Shown here: positions 1 through 9,709 of the stretch, piece after piece
Layout of the letters: the number at the start of each line of letters is the position of its first letter
Position numbering within the stretch: the stretch's first letter is position 1
Assembly: GCA_947626745.1 (NCBI GenBank)
Contig: CANQTF010000001.1
Coordinates: 124,001-188,000, forward strand
Source: an uncultured Lachnospiraceae bacterium
Lineage (GTDB): Bacteria > Bacillota > Clostridia > Lachnospirales > Lachnospiraceae
Length of the DNA: 64,000 nt
Reading direction: 5' to 3'
Translations under genes and position numbers: made by a program
Notes under the pieces: generated by a model
Seen by the model: the letters and a program-made list of their open reading frames with translations, nothing else
Database searches by the model: none
What the model was told of the DNA's origin: nothing

Positions 1-2
1 AG

Positions 3-269
3 GCGGGCAAGAAATACTTCTCCGTAGCTTCCGGCGGCGGCACGGGACGTACGCTGCATCCCGATAACATGGCTGCGGGCCCTGCGTCCTACGGCTTCAC
101 GGATACGCTGGGACGTATGCATTCCGACGCGCAGTTCGCGGGTTCTTCTTCCGTTCCGGCGCACGTTGAAATGATGGGTCTGATCGGTATGGGTAACAAC
201 CCGATGGTGGGCGCTACCGTTGCCGTTGCGGTTTCGGTCGAAGAGGCTGCCAAGGCGGGCAAGTTCTAA
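3..269 (+). CDS. GGGtGRT-family protein, C-terminal part
   Basis: The gene enters from the left edge, so only the last 88 codons are visible. The motif that names Pfam family GGGtGRT is present (GGGTGRTLHPDN, about residues 14-25 of the fragment), followed by the conserved Gly/Met-rich tail that ends in AKAGKF. The biochemical role of the family is not established. A clear intrinsic terminator follows, so this is probably the last gene of its transcript. The family call is firm; start, length and upstream partners lie outside the window. Confidence 0.85.
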   Translation, partial: AGKKYFSVASGGGTGRTLHPDNMAAGPASYGFTDTLGRMHSDAQFAGSSSVPAHVEMMGLIGMGNNPMVGATVAVAVSVEEAAKAGKF

Positions 270-323
270 AGCAAGGACTTGCGCCGCGGATCAATATAGG
301 AAAAGAGATCCTTAGAAAAGTGT

Positions 324-372
324 GGACACCGTGAGATCATTGATTTTGCGGTGTCCGCTATATTTCTTTATT
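324..372 (+). terminator. intrinsic terminator after the GGGtGRT gene
   Basis: GGACACCG (324-331) pairs perfectly with CGGTGTCC (349-356), and the hairpin is followed by a T-rich tract. It separates the first gene from the acyltransferase gene. Confidence 0.8.
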
Positions 373-400
373 TATCGGTTTGTTCCTGCAAGGAGGAGCT

Positions 401-1468
401 ATGGAGACGATGACACTGTCGGCCGGACGAGAGCGAAATTCCAATCATGAACTGCTGCGGCTGATCGCTATGTATATGATCGTGTTTATTCATGCAAATA
501 TGTATCTCGGCACATTCTGTACGGGAAAGTATTTTGTGTTCTTCAACGGGCTGGTGAACGGCCTGTGCAATATCGGCGTGTCCTGTTTTATCCTGATCTC
601 GGGATACTATGGGGTCCGGTGCGATATCAGGAAGTTAGTCAGGATGGAGTGCATGATGATAACGCTTTCTCTGGCGGAGACAGCCGTGCTGTATGCCGTA
701 TTTCCGGATCGGATGCGGGGGGGGGTAATGCTTGAGCAGATCGTGAAATCGTTCCTTCCGTTTATCACGAGAAAATACTGGTTCTATTCCTGTTACGTGT
801 GTCTGATGCTGTTTAGCGGATATATCGAGAAGCTGATCACGGGCTTGAGCAGGGAGGCGTTCAGGAAACTGCTTCTCATGATGCTGGTAGTATTCAGTGT
901 GTTCCCGACCGTGTTTTATTTTGAGGTGATACCGGACAACGGCAAAGGGCTCGTGCAGATGATCATGGTGTATATGATCGGACGGTATATCCGCTTGTAT
1001 GCGGATATCGACCTGCCGCGCGCAAAGTCATGCATACTGTTCGCAGCGCTGTGGCTTGTCAACGGCGTCTCCCATGAGATGCCCGTTCAGATCGGCGGCA
1101 TCTATCATCATCTGTGCAAGGATAACAGTATCACCAATCTGGTCATGGCGGTGCTTTTGTTCTATCTGTTCAAAGGACTGCGGTTCCGGTGTACTGCGGT
1201 CAATCGTGCGGCGTCCTATGTATTCGCGGTCTTTGCGCTGAACAATTCCCTTGTCACGATTGCGCTGGAAGCTTTGTATGTCCGCAGCGGCTTCCGGAGT
1301 CCGGACGGCATTCCGGGCTTTGCCGCCCTGTGCGGTATCGTGCTGGCCATTTTTCTTGTCTGTCTGCTGGCGGGCTTTGTCAGGGATCTGCTGTTGGGAC
1401 GTTTGGAACGGAGACTCGGCGAAGGGGTGTCGCAGCTTGTGTCCCGTGCGGCGCGGCGGTGTCCGTAA
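401..1468 (+). CDS. acyltransferase family 3 membrane protein (OafA/WecH-like)
   Basis: Predicted 355-residue polytopic membrane protein of the acyltransferase-3 family, whose members move acetyl or other acyl groups onto cell-surface sugars. The family hallmarks sit at the N-terminus: ELLRLIAMYMIVFIHA with the conserved His, then CFILISGYYG. About ten hydrophobic segments follow. The ATG at 401 is preferred because AAGGAGGAG lies directly upstream; an in-frame upstream ATG at 380 has no such site. It appears monocistronic, with a terminator before it and a promoter-like sequence after it. The acceptor substrate cannot be deduced. Confidence 0.82.
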   Translation: METMTLSAGRERNSNHELLRLIAMYMIVFIHANMYLGTFCTGKYFVFFNGLVNGLCNIGVSCFILISGYYGVRCDIRKLVRMECMMITLSLAETAVLYAVFPDRMRGGVMLEQIVKSFLPFITRKYWFYSCYVCLMLFSGYIEKLITGLSREAFRKLLLMMLVVFSVFPTVFYFEVIPDNGKGLVQMIMVYMIGRYIRLYADIDLPRAKSCILFAALWLVNGVSHEMPVQIGGIYHHLCKDNSITNLVMAVLLFYLFKGLRFRCTAVNRAASYVFAVFALNNSLVTIALEALYVRSGFRSPDGIPGFAALCGIVLAIFLVCLLAGFVRDLLLGRLERRLGEGVSQLVSRAARRCP

Positions 1469-1489
1469 GGAACGTATAGGATCCGGATT

Positions 1490-1518
1490 TACATTTGTTC
1501 GTCTTTTTGTTAAAATAT
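1490..1518 (+). promoter_or_regulatory. sigma-A-type promoter for the lipoprotein gene
   Basis: TTTACA (1490-1495) and TAAAAT (1513-1518) are separated by exactly 17 bp. The nearest start codon downstream is the lipoprotein gene at 1573. Confidence 0.6.
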
Positions 1519-1572
1519 ATGAGACGGGAAACCGTGTGTCTGCCTGTCGGCAGAGAAGGGAGCGGACGTTAG

Positions 1573-2055
1573 ATGCGCAGAAAGATGTTTTTCCTTGCCG
1601 TGCTTATGTTGGTCATACCGTTCTGTATGGCCTGCGGGTCGAAAGAGGAGTCCGCAGAGGGACCGGAGGGCAGCCTGGACGATATCCTGACGGAGATCTA
1701 CGGGAGCGCGGCGCTGTCGGACGACTTCAGGGAGAGTCTGGAGCATTATGAGACGCTTCCCCTGAATGACGACATAGAGGTATCGATCCTCGGGACAGAT
1801 GAGATCGCGTATACGGAAGGGCTCGTATCGATGCCGATGATGTCGTCCGTGGCATTTCAGTGCGTGCTGCTGCGTGTGCCGCCGGAGGATGCAGAGACGG
1901 TCAAACAGCAGATCACGGACAATGCGGATCTGAATAAATGGGTCTGCGTCAGCGCCGAGACGATGCTTGTGGAGAGCAGAGGGGACGTGATCCTTTTTGT
2001 GATGGGCGATCAGGATACCGTGTATGCGCTGAACGCCGCTTTTCAGGATATGTGA
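1573..2055 (+). CDS. small lipoprotein, DUF4358-like
   Basis: 160-residue secreted lipoprotein. The N-terminus has two basic residues, a hydrophobic stretch and a lipobox ending in Cys (FCMAC then GSKEES), so it should be lipid-anchored on the outer face of the membrane. The rest is acidic and soluble. Its pattern (LTEIYGS near residue 42, a central MPMMSSVAFQ segment, then a helix with ETVKQQ) resembles the DUF4358 proteins of Clostridia, whose function is unknown. A GAAGGGAG site lies upstream. It is followed after 51 bp by the lactonase gene and may be co-transcribed with it. Confidence 0.6.
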   Translation: MRRKMFFLAVLMLVIPFCMACGSKEESAEGPEGSLDDILTEIYGSAALSDDFRESLEHYETLPLNDDIEVSILGTDEIAYTEGLVSMPMMSSVAFQCVLLRVPPEDAETVKQQITDNADLNKWVCVSAETMLVESRGDVILFVMGDQDTVYALNAAFQDM

Positions 2056-2106
2056 GGGAGGCGCGGCCGGGAGAGCCGGCAATACAAAGAAAGGCATGGG
2101 CTGGAT

Positions 2107-3168
2107 ATGAGTCAGGGAAAATATGTGGCATATGTTTCTACCTACACAGTGGGAAGAGAGGAGACTTACGGCATCAAGATCTACGATGTGGATATGAAGA
2201 ACGGCAGGATGTCGGAGAAAAATCAGGTCAAGATCACGAACTCTTCCTATATCACGATCTCGCACAACGGGAAATATCTGTATTCCATAACGGATTTCGG
2301 CGTGGAAGCATACAGGATCCTGCCGGGCGGGGATCTCGAGGGCATCAACGAGGGAACGATCAACGGTATGCGCGGCTGTTATCTGTCCACGGATTATGAA
2401 GACAGATTCCTGTTCGTGGGCGGTTATCACGACGGCAAGATCACGGTGCTGCGTCTCAGGGAGGACGGGGGCGTCGGGGAGATCACGGACGAGATCTACC
2501 ACAAAGGCCTGGGGAGCATTGCGGAGCGCAATTTCCGGCCGCATGTCAACTGTGTGAAGATGACGAGGGATAACCATTATCTGTGCGCGGCCGATCTGGG
2601 CTTGGATCATGTCAATGTCTATCGCCTCGACCATGTGAACGGCAAGTTAAAGCCCATTGATATGATCCGCAGCGAGCAGGAGTCCGCGCCGCGCCATATG
2701 AAATTTTCCAAGGACGGGAAATTCCTGTATATCGTGCATGAGCTGAAAAATTATATCGATGTGTATACCTACGAGGAGATCAACGGCAATCCGGAATTTG
2801 AGAAGATCCAGACGATCTCCACGCTGAACGACTATCATGCCGGCGGTTCTGCGGCGAGCGCGCTGAACATATCCGAGGACTTTAAGTATATGGTGAGTTC
2901 CAATGCCGGCGACAACAGCGCCGTCATCTACAGGATCGACCAGAAGACGGGTATGCTGGAGAAGATACTCTGTCTGCCGATCAGCGGGGACTATCCGAAA
3001 GACGTGAACCTCTTTCCGGATAACAGGCATCTGGTGTCGCTGAATCAGGAGTCCAACACGATGACCTTCTTCACGGTGGATCTGAAGAAGGGGCTGCTGG
3101 TCATGAACGGCAGGGAGATACAGGTCAATCAGCCGAACTGCATTATTTTTCACAAAATCGATGACTGA
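2107..3168 (+). CDS. lactonase family beta-propeller protein (6-phosphogluconolactonase-like)
   Basis: 353-residue cytoplasmic protein of the YbhE/Pgl type seven-bladed beta-propeller family. Blade-like repeats are visible, such as YITISHNGKYLYSIT, RHMKFSKDGKFLYIVHE and VNLFPDNRHLVSLNQE, and the conserved RPHVNCVK and AAD motifs are present. Family members hydrolyse 6-phosphogluconolactone or other lactones, but many Firmicute paralogs have no proven substrate. No pentose-phosphate genes are nearby, so the reaction is only a family-level inference. The stop lies 61 bp before spoIVA. Confidence 0.75.
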   Translation: MSQGKYVAYVSTYTVGREETYGIKIYDVDMKNGRMSEKNQVKITNSSYITISHNGKYLYSITDFGVEAYRILPGGDLEGINEGTINGMRGCYLSTDYEDRFLFVGGYHDGKITVLRLREDGGVGEITDEIYHKGLGSIAERNFRPHVNCVKMTRDNHYLCAADLGLDHVNVYRLDHVNGKLKPIDMIRSEQESAPRHMKFSKDGKFLYIVHELKNYIDVYTYEEINGNPEFEKIQTISTLNDYHAGGSAASALNISEDFKYMVSSNAGDNSAVIYRIDQKTGMLEKILCLPISGDYPKDVNLFPDNRHLVSLNQESNTMTFFTVDLKKGLLVMNGREIQVNQPNCIIFHKIDD

Positions 3169-3229
3169 ACCGAATAGAAAGAAATCCTTCGGCATATACA
3201 TTTACCAGTATAAGCAGGAGGATTTTTTT

Positions 3230-4717
3230 ATGGATTTTTTGCAGAACAGTACATATGACCTGTATAAAGATATACAGCTTCGCACGGGAGGCGAGATCTA
3301 TCTGGGAGTGGTCGGCCCTGTCAGGACGGGAAAATCGACTTTTATCAAGCGTTTCATGAATCTCCTTGTGCTGCCTTTTATGGAAGATGAGAACGAGAAG
3401 GAGCGGGCGCAGGACGAGATGCCCCAGAGCGCGGGAGGCAAAACGATCACGACTACGGAACCGAAGTTTATCCCGAAGGAGGCGGCGCACATCAAACTGG
3501 GAACGGACATCGAGGTGGACGTGCGGCTGATCGACTGCGTCGGCTACATGGTAGAGGGCGCTACGGGACATATGGAGGAGGACATGGAGCGCATGGTGAA
3601 GACGCCGTGGTCCGCGGAGGAGATACCGTTTACCAAGGCGGCTGAGATCGGCACCCGCAAAGTCATCAGGGATCACTCGACGATAGGGATCGTCGTGACC
3701 TGTGACGGCTCTTTCGGTGAACTGGGAAGGGACAGCTTTCTGGCGGCGGAGGAGAAGACCGTCACGGAACTGCAGTCTTTGGGGAAGCCGTTCATCGTCC
3801 TGCTCAATTCCTCCAAGCCCTATGCGGAGGAGACGGCCGCTCTGGCAAACGAGATCAGCGGAAAGTATCATGTGACGGTGATGCCGGTCAACTGCGAACA
3901 GCTGAAGCGTGAAGACATCAACCGTATCATGGAGAATATCCTCTATGAGTTCCCGCTTACCATGATCGAATTCTATATGCCGAAGTGGGTGGAGATGCTT
4001 CCCTGTGAGCACAAGATGAAAAAAGATATCATCGCGCAGATCAAAAAGTTGATGGCCGACCTGAGCAGCGTGCGCGACATCACGGCAAACAGCTATATGC
4101 CGGAGAGCGAGTACATCAAAAAATGCAAGCTGGACGGCATCAACATGTCGGACGGCAGCGTGCGGGTGATCCTCGATGTGGACGACGCCTACTATTATGA
4201 GATGATAAGCGATCTGGTGGGCGAGAACATAAGCAGTGAGTATCAGATGTTAGCGACCCTGAAGGAACTGGCGAAGATGAAGCACGAGTACACGAAGGTG
4301 CTCCATGCGCTGGAAGCTGTGCGGTACAAGGGCTATGGCGTCGTTATGCCGGACCGCGGGGAGATCCTGCTGGAGAAGCCGGAGCTGATCCGTCAGGGCA
4401 ATAAGTTCGGCGTGAAGATCAAAGCGGAGAGTCCCAGCATCCATATGATCAAGGCGAGCATCGAGACGGAGATCTCTCCGATCGTCGGCACGGAGGAACA
4501 GGCGAGAGACCTGATTCAGTATATATCCGATACCGGCACGAGCGAAGACGGGATTTGGGAGACGAATATATTTGGCAAGACGGTGGAGCAGCTTGTCAAT
4601 GACGGCATCAACGGCAAAATATCCATGATCAATGAGGAAAGTCAACTGAAGCTGCAGGAGACGATGCAGAAGATCGTCAACGACAGCAACGGCGGCATGG
4701 TGTGCATCATCATCTAA
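3230..4717 (+). CDS. spoIVA: stage IV sporulation protein A
   Basis: 495-residue coat morphogenetic ATPase that assembles the basement layer of the spore coat on the forespore surface in the mother cell. It starts with [15 protein letters not shown], has a Walker A motif GPVRTGKST (residues 29-37) and the adjacent [12 protein letters not shown] and RLIDCVGY motifs typical of SpoIVA, and is close to the B. subtilis protein in length. The extreme C-terminus ends in a hydrophobic CIII tail, as in other SpoIVA proteins. The start at 3230 is chosen for the CAGGAGG site 6 bp upstream. Sigma-E control is expected; a loose GAATA / CATATACA pair lies at 3172-3200 but with a long spacer. Confidence 0.95.
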   Translation: MDFLQNSTYDLYKDIQLRTGGEIYLGVVGPVRTGKSTFIKRFMNLLVLPFMEDENEKERAQDEMPQSAGGKTITTTEPKFIPKEAAHIKLGTDIEVDVRLIDCVGYMVEGATGHMEEDMERMVKTPWSAEEIPFTKAAEIGTRKVIRDHSTIGIVVTCDGSFGELGRDSFLAAEEKTVTELQSLGKPFIVLLNSSKPYAEETAALANEISGKYHVTVMPVNCEQLKREDINRIMENILYEFPLTMIEFYMPKWVEMLPCEHKMKKDIIAQIKKLMADLSSVRDITANSYMPESEYIKKCKLDGINMSDGSVRVILDVDDAYYYEMISDLVGENISSEYQMLATLKELAKMKHEYTKVLHALEAVRYKGYGVVMPDRGEILLEKPELIRQGNKFGVKIKAESPSIHMIKASIETEISPIVGTEEQARDLIQYISDTGTSEDGIWETNIFGKTVEQLVNDGINGKISMINEESQLKLQETMQKIVNDSNGGMVCIII

Positions 4718-4740
4718 AGCGTTGCGGCCTCGCATGTTTC

Positions 4741-4797
4741 ATGGTACAATACGGATAAGGGCAAAACAGGGCGCGGCGGCGGTGGTTTGTTTTGCCC
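4741..4797 (+). promoter_or_regulatory. extended -10 promoter and leader hairpin of mscL
   Basis: TGGTACAAT gives an extended -10 element (TACAAT, 4745-4750). Just downstream, GGGCAAAACA (4759-4768) pairs perfectly with TGTTTTGCCC (4788-4797) around a 19-nt GC-rich loop. No T-tract follows, so this is a stable 5' leader hairpin rather than a clear terminator. Confidence 0.45.
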
Positions 4798-4850
4798 GCG
4801 CCGTTCATTGGGGCATATGCGGCGGCGATAAAGGAGAGGAGAGACACAAG

Positions 4851-5264
4851 ATGAAGGCTTTTATGACAGAATTCAAGAAATTCATAGCGAGAGGGAACGT
4901 GATGGATATGGCGGTCGGCATTATCATCGGCGGCGCATTCACCGCTATCGTGACATCGCTGGTGAACGATATCATCATGCCGGTATTATCCCTGATCGTG
5001 GGCGGTTTTGATTTCAACGCACTGTGCATCGTGCTGGGTGAGGGAGAAGGGGCCGCCACATTGAACTATGGGGCATTTATCGCGGCGGTCATCAATTTCC
5101 TGCTGATCTCGTTCGTGATCTTTCTGCTGATCAGGACGATCAATAAGATGACGGCCAAGAAGGAAGAACCTGCGGCGCCGACGACCAAGGAATGTCCGTT
5201 CTGCAGGGAGCAGATCGCGATCGAGGCGACCAGATGCCCGCACTGCACCTCGGAGCTTTCCTAG
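4851..5264 (+). CDS. mscL: large-conductance mechanosensitive channel with C-terminal zinc ribbon
   Basis: 137-residue MscL, a homopentameric membrane channel that opens under hypo-osmotic shock. The N-terminal amphipathic helix and TM1 ([16 protein letters not shown]) and TM2 ([19 protein letters not shown]) are canonical. After TM2, where MscL normally ends in a short cytoplasmic helix bundle, the protein carries a CPFC...CPHC zinc ribbon in its last 22 residues. The start at 4851 is preceded by AAGGAGAGG. The tail is unusual relative to E. coli MscL, but zinc-ribbon tails are seen in some Firmicute membrane proteins. Confidence 0.92.
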   Translation: MKAFMTEFKKFIARGNVMDMAVGIIIGGAFTAIVTSLVNDIIMPVLSLIVGGFDFNALCIVLGEGEGAATLNYGAFIAAVINFLLISFVIFLLIRTINKMTAKKEEPAAPTTKECPFCREQIAIEATRCPHCTSELS

Positions 5265-5323
5265 CGGATACCGTGCAGGATATCGAAGATCTATAGGATA
5301 CTACAGAAAGGCGGTAAGATACG

Positions 5324-6157
5324 ATGAATCCGGTTTATGAGAAATTGCTGAAATGTTATGACTGCTACAAGAAGAGGATCGACTTTGTGCCCAAGGCGGC
5401 GATCGTCCTCGGGTCGGGACTGGGAAACTTTGCAAGGACCGTGGACGTGAAGGCGGAGCTGCCTTACAGTGAGATAGAGGGCTTTCCGGTGTCTACCGTG
5501 CCCGGACATGCCGGCCGATTTATCTTCGGCTATATCAATGAGATCCCGGTGGTGCTGATGCAGGGGCGCGTCCATTACTATGAGGGATACCCCATTACGG
5601 ACGTCGTGCTCCCCACCCGCCTTATGAAGATGATGGGAGCAGGGATCCTCTTTCTGACCAACGCTTCCGGCGGCATCGATCCCTCTTTTCATGCGGGAAG
5701 CCTGATGCTGATAACGGATCACATATCGAGCTTTGCGCCGAATCCGCTGATTGGGCCGAATATCGACGAGCTGGGAACGAGATTTCCGGATATGTCGCAT
5801 GTGTATGACGAAGACCTGCAGGAGATCATTCGGACGACGGCCAAGGACAACGGCATCGAACTGTTCGAGGGCGTCTATGCACAGCTGACGGGGCCGTCCT
5901 TCGAGTCCCCCGCGGAGATCCGGATGCTCCACAGGCTGGGCGTCAGCGCGGTCGGTATGAGCACGGTCGTAGAGGCTATTGCAGCGAACCATATGGGTAT
6001 GAAGATCTGCGGCGTCTCCTGTGTCAGCAACCTTGCGGCCGGCATGAACAGCACGCCTCTGACGCATGAGGAAGTGCAGGAGGCCGCCAATGCCGTTGCG
6101 CCGAAATTCGAGAAGTTACTGACTGAGTCAGTCAGCAGGTTTGCGAAATATATGTAA
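5324..6157 (+). CDS. punA: purine-nucleoside phosphorylase
   Basis: 277-residue trimeric-type (PNP/MTAP class) purine-nucleoside phosphorylase, which splits (deoxy)inosine or guanosine with phosphate into base and ribose-1-phosphate. Motifs seen: phosphate-binding VLGSGLGNF near residue 29, VPGHAGRF, GRVHYYEGY, TNASGG and the purine-binding GPSFESPAEI. It is full length and has AGAAAGGCGG upstream. It leads a nucleoside-salvage run with cdd 28 bp downstream and the deaminase gene after that. Confidence 0.92.
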   Translation: MNPVYEKLLKCYDCYKKRIDFVPKAAIVLGSGLGNFARTVDVKAELPYSEIEGFPVSTVPGHAGRFIFGYINEIPVVLMQGRVHYYEGYPITDVVLPTRLMKMMGAGILFLTNASGGIDPSFHAGSLMLITDHISSFAPNPLIGPNIDELGTRFPDMSHVYDEDLQEIIRTTAKDNGIELFEGVYAQLTGPSFESPAEIRMLHRLGVSAVGMSTVVEAIAANHMGMKICGVSCVSNLAAGMNSTPLTHEEVQEAANAVAPKFEKLLTESVSRFAKYM

Positions 6158-6185
6158 GGACTTGCGGACAAGGGAGAGGAATACG

Positions 6186-6617
6186 ATGAGCGGACCGGAC
6201 CGTAATATGACACAGAGGTTGATCGCAGCGGCGTTTGAAGCGCGTAAGCTGTCCTATTCGCCCTACTCGCACTATCAGGTCGGGGCTGCGCTGCTTACGG
6301 CGGACGGGCGGATCGTCACGGGCTGCAATATTGAGAATGCGGCTTATACACCGACGAACTGCGCCGAGCGGACGGCATTTTTTAAGGCGGTCAGCGAGGG
6401 ACACAGGCGCTTTCAGGCGATCGCTGTTGCGGGGAGTCCGGCGGGCGATACGCTGACGCAGTACGCCTGTCCCTGCGGCGTGTGCAGACAGGTGATGGCG
6501 GAGTTCTGCGATCCCGATGATTTCAGGATCATCGTGGCCGGGCCTGAGGGAGCGCATCGGCTGATGACACTGCGGGAGCTTTTGCCGGAGAGCTTCGGGC
6601 CGGATAATCTTAGCTGA
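6186..6617 (+). CDS. cdd: cytidine deaminase
   Basis: 143-residue tetrameric-type cytidine deaminase, which converts cytidine and deoxycytidine to uridine forms. The catalytic zinc motif is intact: NCAERTAFF provides the first Cys and the catalytic Glu, and PCGVCRQ provides the other two Cys. SPYSHYQVGAAL near the N-terminus is typical. The start at 6186 follows GGGAGAGG. It lies 28 bp after punA in the salvage cluster. Confidence 0.93.
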   Translation: MSGPDRNMTQRLIAAAFEARKLSYSPYSHYQVGAALLTADGRIVTGCNIENAAYTPTNCAERTAFFKAVSEGHRRFQAIAVAGSPAGDTLTQYACPCGVCRQVMAEFCDPDDFRIIVAGPEGAHRLMTLRELLPESFGPDNLS

Positions 6618-6691
6618 GAGCGGCAGGACGGTATGGTCGGCTCTGCGGCCGCGGCACAGAGCAAAAGAAAAGAGAGGGAGATTCACAGATC

Positions 6692-7996
6692 ATGAATATC
6701 AGATTTTACAATGCGCGTATCCTGACAATGGAAAACGCGGATATCCTGAACGGAGAACTCTGGGTGCAGGGAGACCGCATCTTGTATGTGGGAGACGGAA
6801 CGGATACGGAGGCGGTCTACGAGCAGCTGCAGCTTGGCAGCATCCTGTGGGACAGGGAGATCGACTGTGAGGGCAATCTGCTGATGCCCGGCTTCAAGGA
6901 TGCGCACACCCATTCGGGCATGACGCTCTTACGCTCCTATGCAGACGATCTTCCGCTTCAGGACTGGCTGACGAAGCAGGTGTTCCCCATTGAGGCGAAG
7001 ATGGACGGAGAAATGATCTACCACCTGACGAAGCTGGCGATCCTCGAGTATCTCACGAGCGGCATCACGGCGATCTTTGATATGTATCTGACGCCCGAGA
7101 CTACCGCACAGGCATGTGTGGACATGGGAATGCGCTGTGTTCAGGTGAGCGGCATGAGCGGGCAGGACGATTTCGCGCGCTCTTTGGAGAAAACGGAGCA
7201 GTGTTACTTAAAGTACAACCATGACGACCCGCTGCTCAGCTATTTTATCGGCTTCCATGCCGAGTATACCTGCTCGCGGAAGCTGTTGGAGAGTGTGGCG
7301 GAATTGGCGCACAAGTATCATGCGCCGGTCTACACCCACCTGGCGGAGACTGAGGCGGAGGTGGAGGGCTGCGTGGCGCGTTACGGGATGTCGCCCACAA
7401 AGCTGTTCGATTCCCTAGGCATCTTCGATTATGGCGGCGGCGGTTATCACTGTGTCTATCTGGACGAGGCTGACATGGAGATCTTCCGGAAAAGAGATCT
7501 GAGCGTGGTGACGAACCCCGGCTCTAACACGAAGCTTGCGAGCGGCATCGCACCGATCTCGGCGTATCTCAGAAAAGGGATCAACGTGGCTATCGGCACG
7601 GACGGTCCGGCAAGCAACAACTGTCTGGATATGTTCCGCGAGATGTTTCTCGTGACGGGCCTTGCCAAGCTGCGCGAGCATGATGCTTCCGCGGTGGACG
7701 CGTGGGAGGTGCTCAAGATGGCGACGGTCAACGGCTCCAAGGCGATGCAGCTGCCCGACACGGATATTCTGGCAAAAGGCAGGCTGGCGGATCTCATCAT
7801 GATCGATCTGCATCAGCCCAACATGCAGCCGCTCAACAATATACCGAAGAACCTTGTCTACAGCGGCAGCAAGCAGAACGTTAAGATGACGATGATAGGC
7901 GGAAGGATATTGTATGAGAACGGCAGATTTGCCGACGCGTATGATGTGGAGGCGATCTACGGAAAGGCGAACGAGATCATAGACAGTCTCAGGTGA
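6692..7996 (+). CDS. amidohydrolase, 5'-methylthioadenosine/S-adenosylhomocysteine deaminase-like
   Basis: 434-residue metal-dependent hydrolase of the MtaD/SsnA branch. Metal ligands are visible as DAHTHSG (about residues 70-76), the His of FHAEYTC, the His of THLAET and the Asp of GTDGPASNN. In this branch the enzyme deaminates MTA, SAH or adenosine to inosine-type products. Placement after punA and cdd fits nucleoside salvage. AGAGAGGGAG lies upstream, and the stop overlaps the start region of the MutS-like gene, suggesting translational coupling. The exact substrate is not resolved. Confidence 0.85.
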   Translation: MNIRFYNARILTMENADILNGELWVQGDRILYVGDGTDTEAVYEQLQLGSILWDREIDCEGNLLMPGFKDAHTHSGMTLLRSYADDLPLQDWLTKQVFPIEAKMDGEMIYHLTKLAILEYLTSGITAIFDMYLTPETTAQACVDMGMRCVQVSGMSGQDDFARSLEKTEQCYLKYNHDDPLLSYFIGFHAEYTCSRKLLESVAELAHKYHAPVYTHLAETEAEVEGCVARYGMSPTKLFDSLGIFDYGGGGYHCVYLDEADMEIFRKRDLSVVTNPGSNTKLASGIAPISAYLRKGINVAIGTDGPASNNCLDMFREMFLVTGLAKLREHDASAVDAWEVLKMATVNGSKAMQLPDTDILAKGRLADLIMIDLHQPNMQPLNNIPKNLVYSGSKQNVKMTMIGGRILYENGRFADAYDVEAIYGKANEIIDSLR

Positions 7997-7998
7997 TT

Positions 7999-9705
7999 AT
8001 GGACGATATCATTCTGGCGGGCGTGATCGTACTGGTGATCGCGCTTCTTATGGGAAGTGAATACCGAAACGCGAAGAAGGCGCGCCGTCTGTTTCTGGAC
8101 AGGCTCTATCAAAGCTATGGTACGTTCCCCGAGAGAGAATACCAGGCGGGAGAGATGGAACATATCGCCATGTACTGCCGCAGACATACCGAGGCGCAGC
8201 AGATCGACGAGATCACTTGGAACGATCTGGACATGGACAGGCTCTACCGGCAGATCAATACGTCCTGCAGCGCTGCGGGCGATGAATATCTCTATTACAG
8301 ACTGCGGACGCCGGTCTATGATGCCGACGAGGCGGAACGCCTCGAGAGCTGCGTCAGCTTTTTCATGGAGCATGAGGCAGAACGGCACGAAGTGCAGGAC
8401 ATCCTGGCCGGCCTCGGCAGAACGGGAAAACACTCCGTCTATGAATATCTGGACAATCTGGACACACTGGGAGAGCGCGGAAACGGCCGGTATCTGCTGT
8501 GGGATCTGCTTTTGGCGGCAAGCGTCGGCCTCATGTTCTGTTCGCTGCCTTTCGGCATGGCCGCCTTTTTGGTCATTCTGGGGCATAATATCGCAGATTA
8601 CTATAAAGAGTATCATCAGATAGAACCGTACGTCACGAGCTTCCGCTATATCAACAGGCTGTTAGCCGTTGCAAAGCAGATGGGGCGGAGGCGGATACCG
8701 GCCATAGCGGGAGAACAGGCCGGATTGGCGGAATGCTACCGGGATATGAAGGGATTTATCCGGGACAGTTACCTGATCGTTTTTACGGAAAAAGGCAACG
8801 GGAATCCGCTTGGCATCTTCGCGGATTATCTGCGCATGATATGCTATCTGGATCTGATCCAGTTCAACAGGGCGCTGCGGGCGGTGCGGGCGCATATCGG
8901 GCAGATCGACGAGATGGTGACGCTGCTCGGCCGGATCGAGGCGGCGATCGCGATCGGTTCTTACAGGAACGCGCTGGATACTTGGTGCATTCCGCAGCTT
9001 CATTACGACAACGATGCAGAAAGACGCCTAGAGATCCGCAAGCTGTATCACCCGCTTCTGACAGCGCCGGTCAAAAATTCCGTCTCAACGGACAAGAGCA
9101 TACTCATAACCGGCTCCAACGCGTCAGGAAAGTCAACGTTCCTGCGCGCTGTCGCGGTGAACGCGCTCCTGGCGCAGACGATCCACACATGTCCTGCAGA
9201 GCGCTATGAGGCACCGGCGTTTGTCATCTGTTCCTCCATGTCGCTGCGGGACGATCTGCTTAGCGGGCAGAGCTACTACATGGTGGAGATACGTTCCGTC
9301 AAGCGCATACTGGACAGGGCGATACAGGCGGGCGTGACCGGACGCCCAGTCCTGTGCTTTGTGGACGAGGTGCTGCGCGGCACGAACACTGTGGAGCGGA
9401 TCGCCGCCTCTACGCAGATCATGAAAAGGCTCGCCGGCGAAAACGCGATCTGCTTTGCGGCGACACACGATGTAGAACTGACAAGGCTTTTGGAAAAAGA
9501 ATATGACAACTACCACTTCGAGGAGCGCATAGAAGCGGACGATATCCTTTTTTCATACAAGCTGTTGGAAGGCCCGGCGGCGACCAGAAATGCCATTGCG
9601 CTGTTAAAGGCGCTCGGCTATGACGGGAAGATCGTCTCGGAGGCGGAGAAGCTGGCCAGGCGGTTTCTGGAACAGGGCAGTTGGGAAGAGGGAACGGAAG
9701 GGTGA
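7999..9705 (+). CDS. membrane-associated MutS-family ATPase
   Basis: About 568 residues. The C-terminal third is a MutS domain V ATPase: Walker [14 protein letters not shown], the MSLRDDL segment, Walker [17 protein letters not shown] and the ATHD switch. The mismatch-recognition domain of true MutS is absent. Instead there is an N-terminal hydrophobic helix (residues 3-17) and a hydrophobic pair near residues 170-195 ([26 protein letters not shown]), so the protein is probably membrane-bound. Related proteins of this length occur in Firmicutes with no assigned role. The ATG at 7999 is used; a GTG at 7993 overlapping the upstream stop is also possible. Confidence 0.75.
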   Translation: MDDIILAGVIVLVIALLMGSEYRNAKKARRLFLDRLYQSYGTFPEREYQAGEMEHIAMYCRRHTEAQQIDEITWNDLDMDRLYRQINTSCSAAGDEYLYYRLRTPVYDADEAERLESCVSFFMEHEAERHEVQDILAGLGRTGKHSVYEYLDNLDTLGERGNGRYLLWDLLLAASVGLMFCSLPFGMAAFLVILGHNIADYYKEYHQIEPYVTSFRYINRLLAVAKQMGRRRIPAIAGEQAGLAECYRDMKGFIRDSYLIVFTEKGNGNPLGIFADYLRMICYLDLIQFNRALRAVRAHIGQIDEMVTLLGRIEAAIAIGSYRNALDTWCIPQLHYDNDAERRLEIRKLYHPLLTAPVKNSVSTDKSILITGSNASGKSTFLRAVAVNALLAQTIHTCPAERYEAPAFVICSSMSLRDDLLSGQSYYMVEIRSVKRILDRAIQAGVTGRPVLCFVDEVLRGTNTVERIAASTQIMKRLAGENAICFAATHDVELTRLLEKEYDNYHFEERIEADDILFSYKLLEGPAATRNAIALLKALGYDGKIVSEAEKLARRFLEQGSWEEGTEG

Positions 9706-9709
9706 CAGC

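Noticed and set aside
1510-2634. Minus-strand open frame of 374 codons across the lipoprotein and lactonase genes
   Set aside because: Antisense shadow of two supported genes, with biased composition and no motif.
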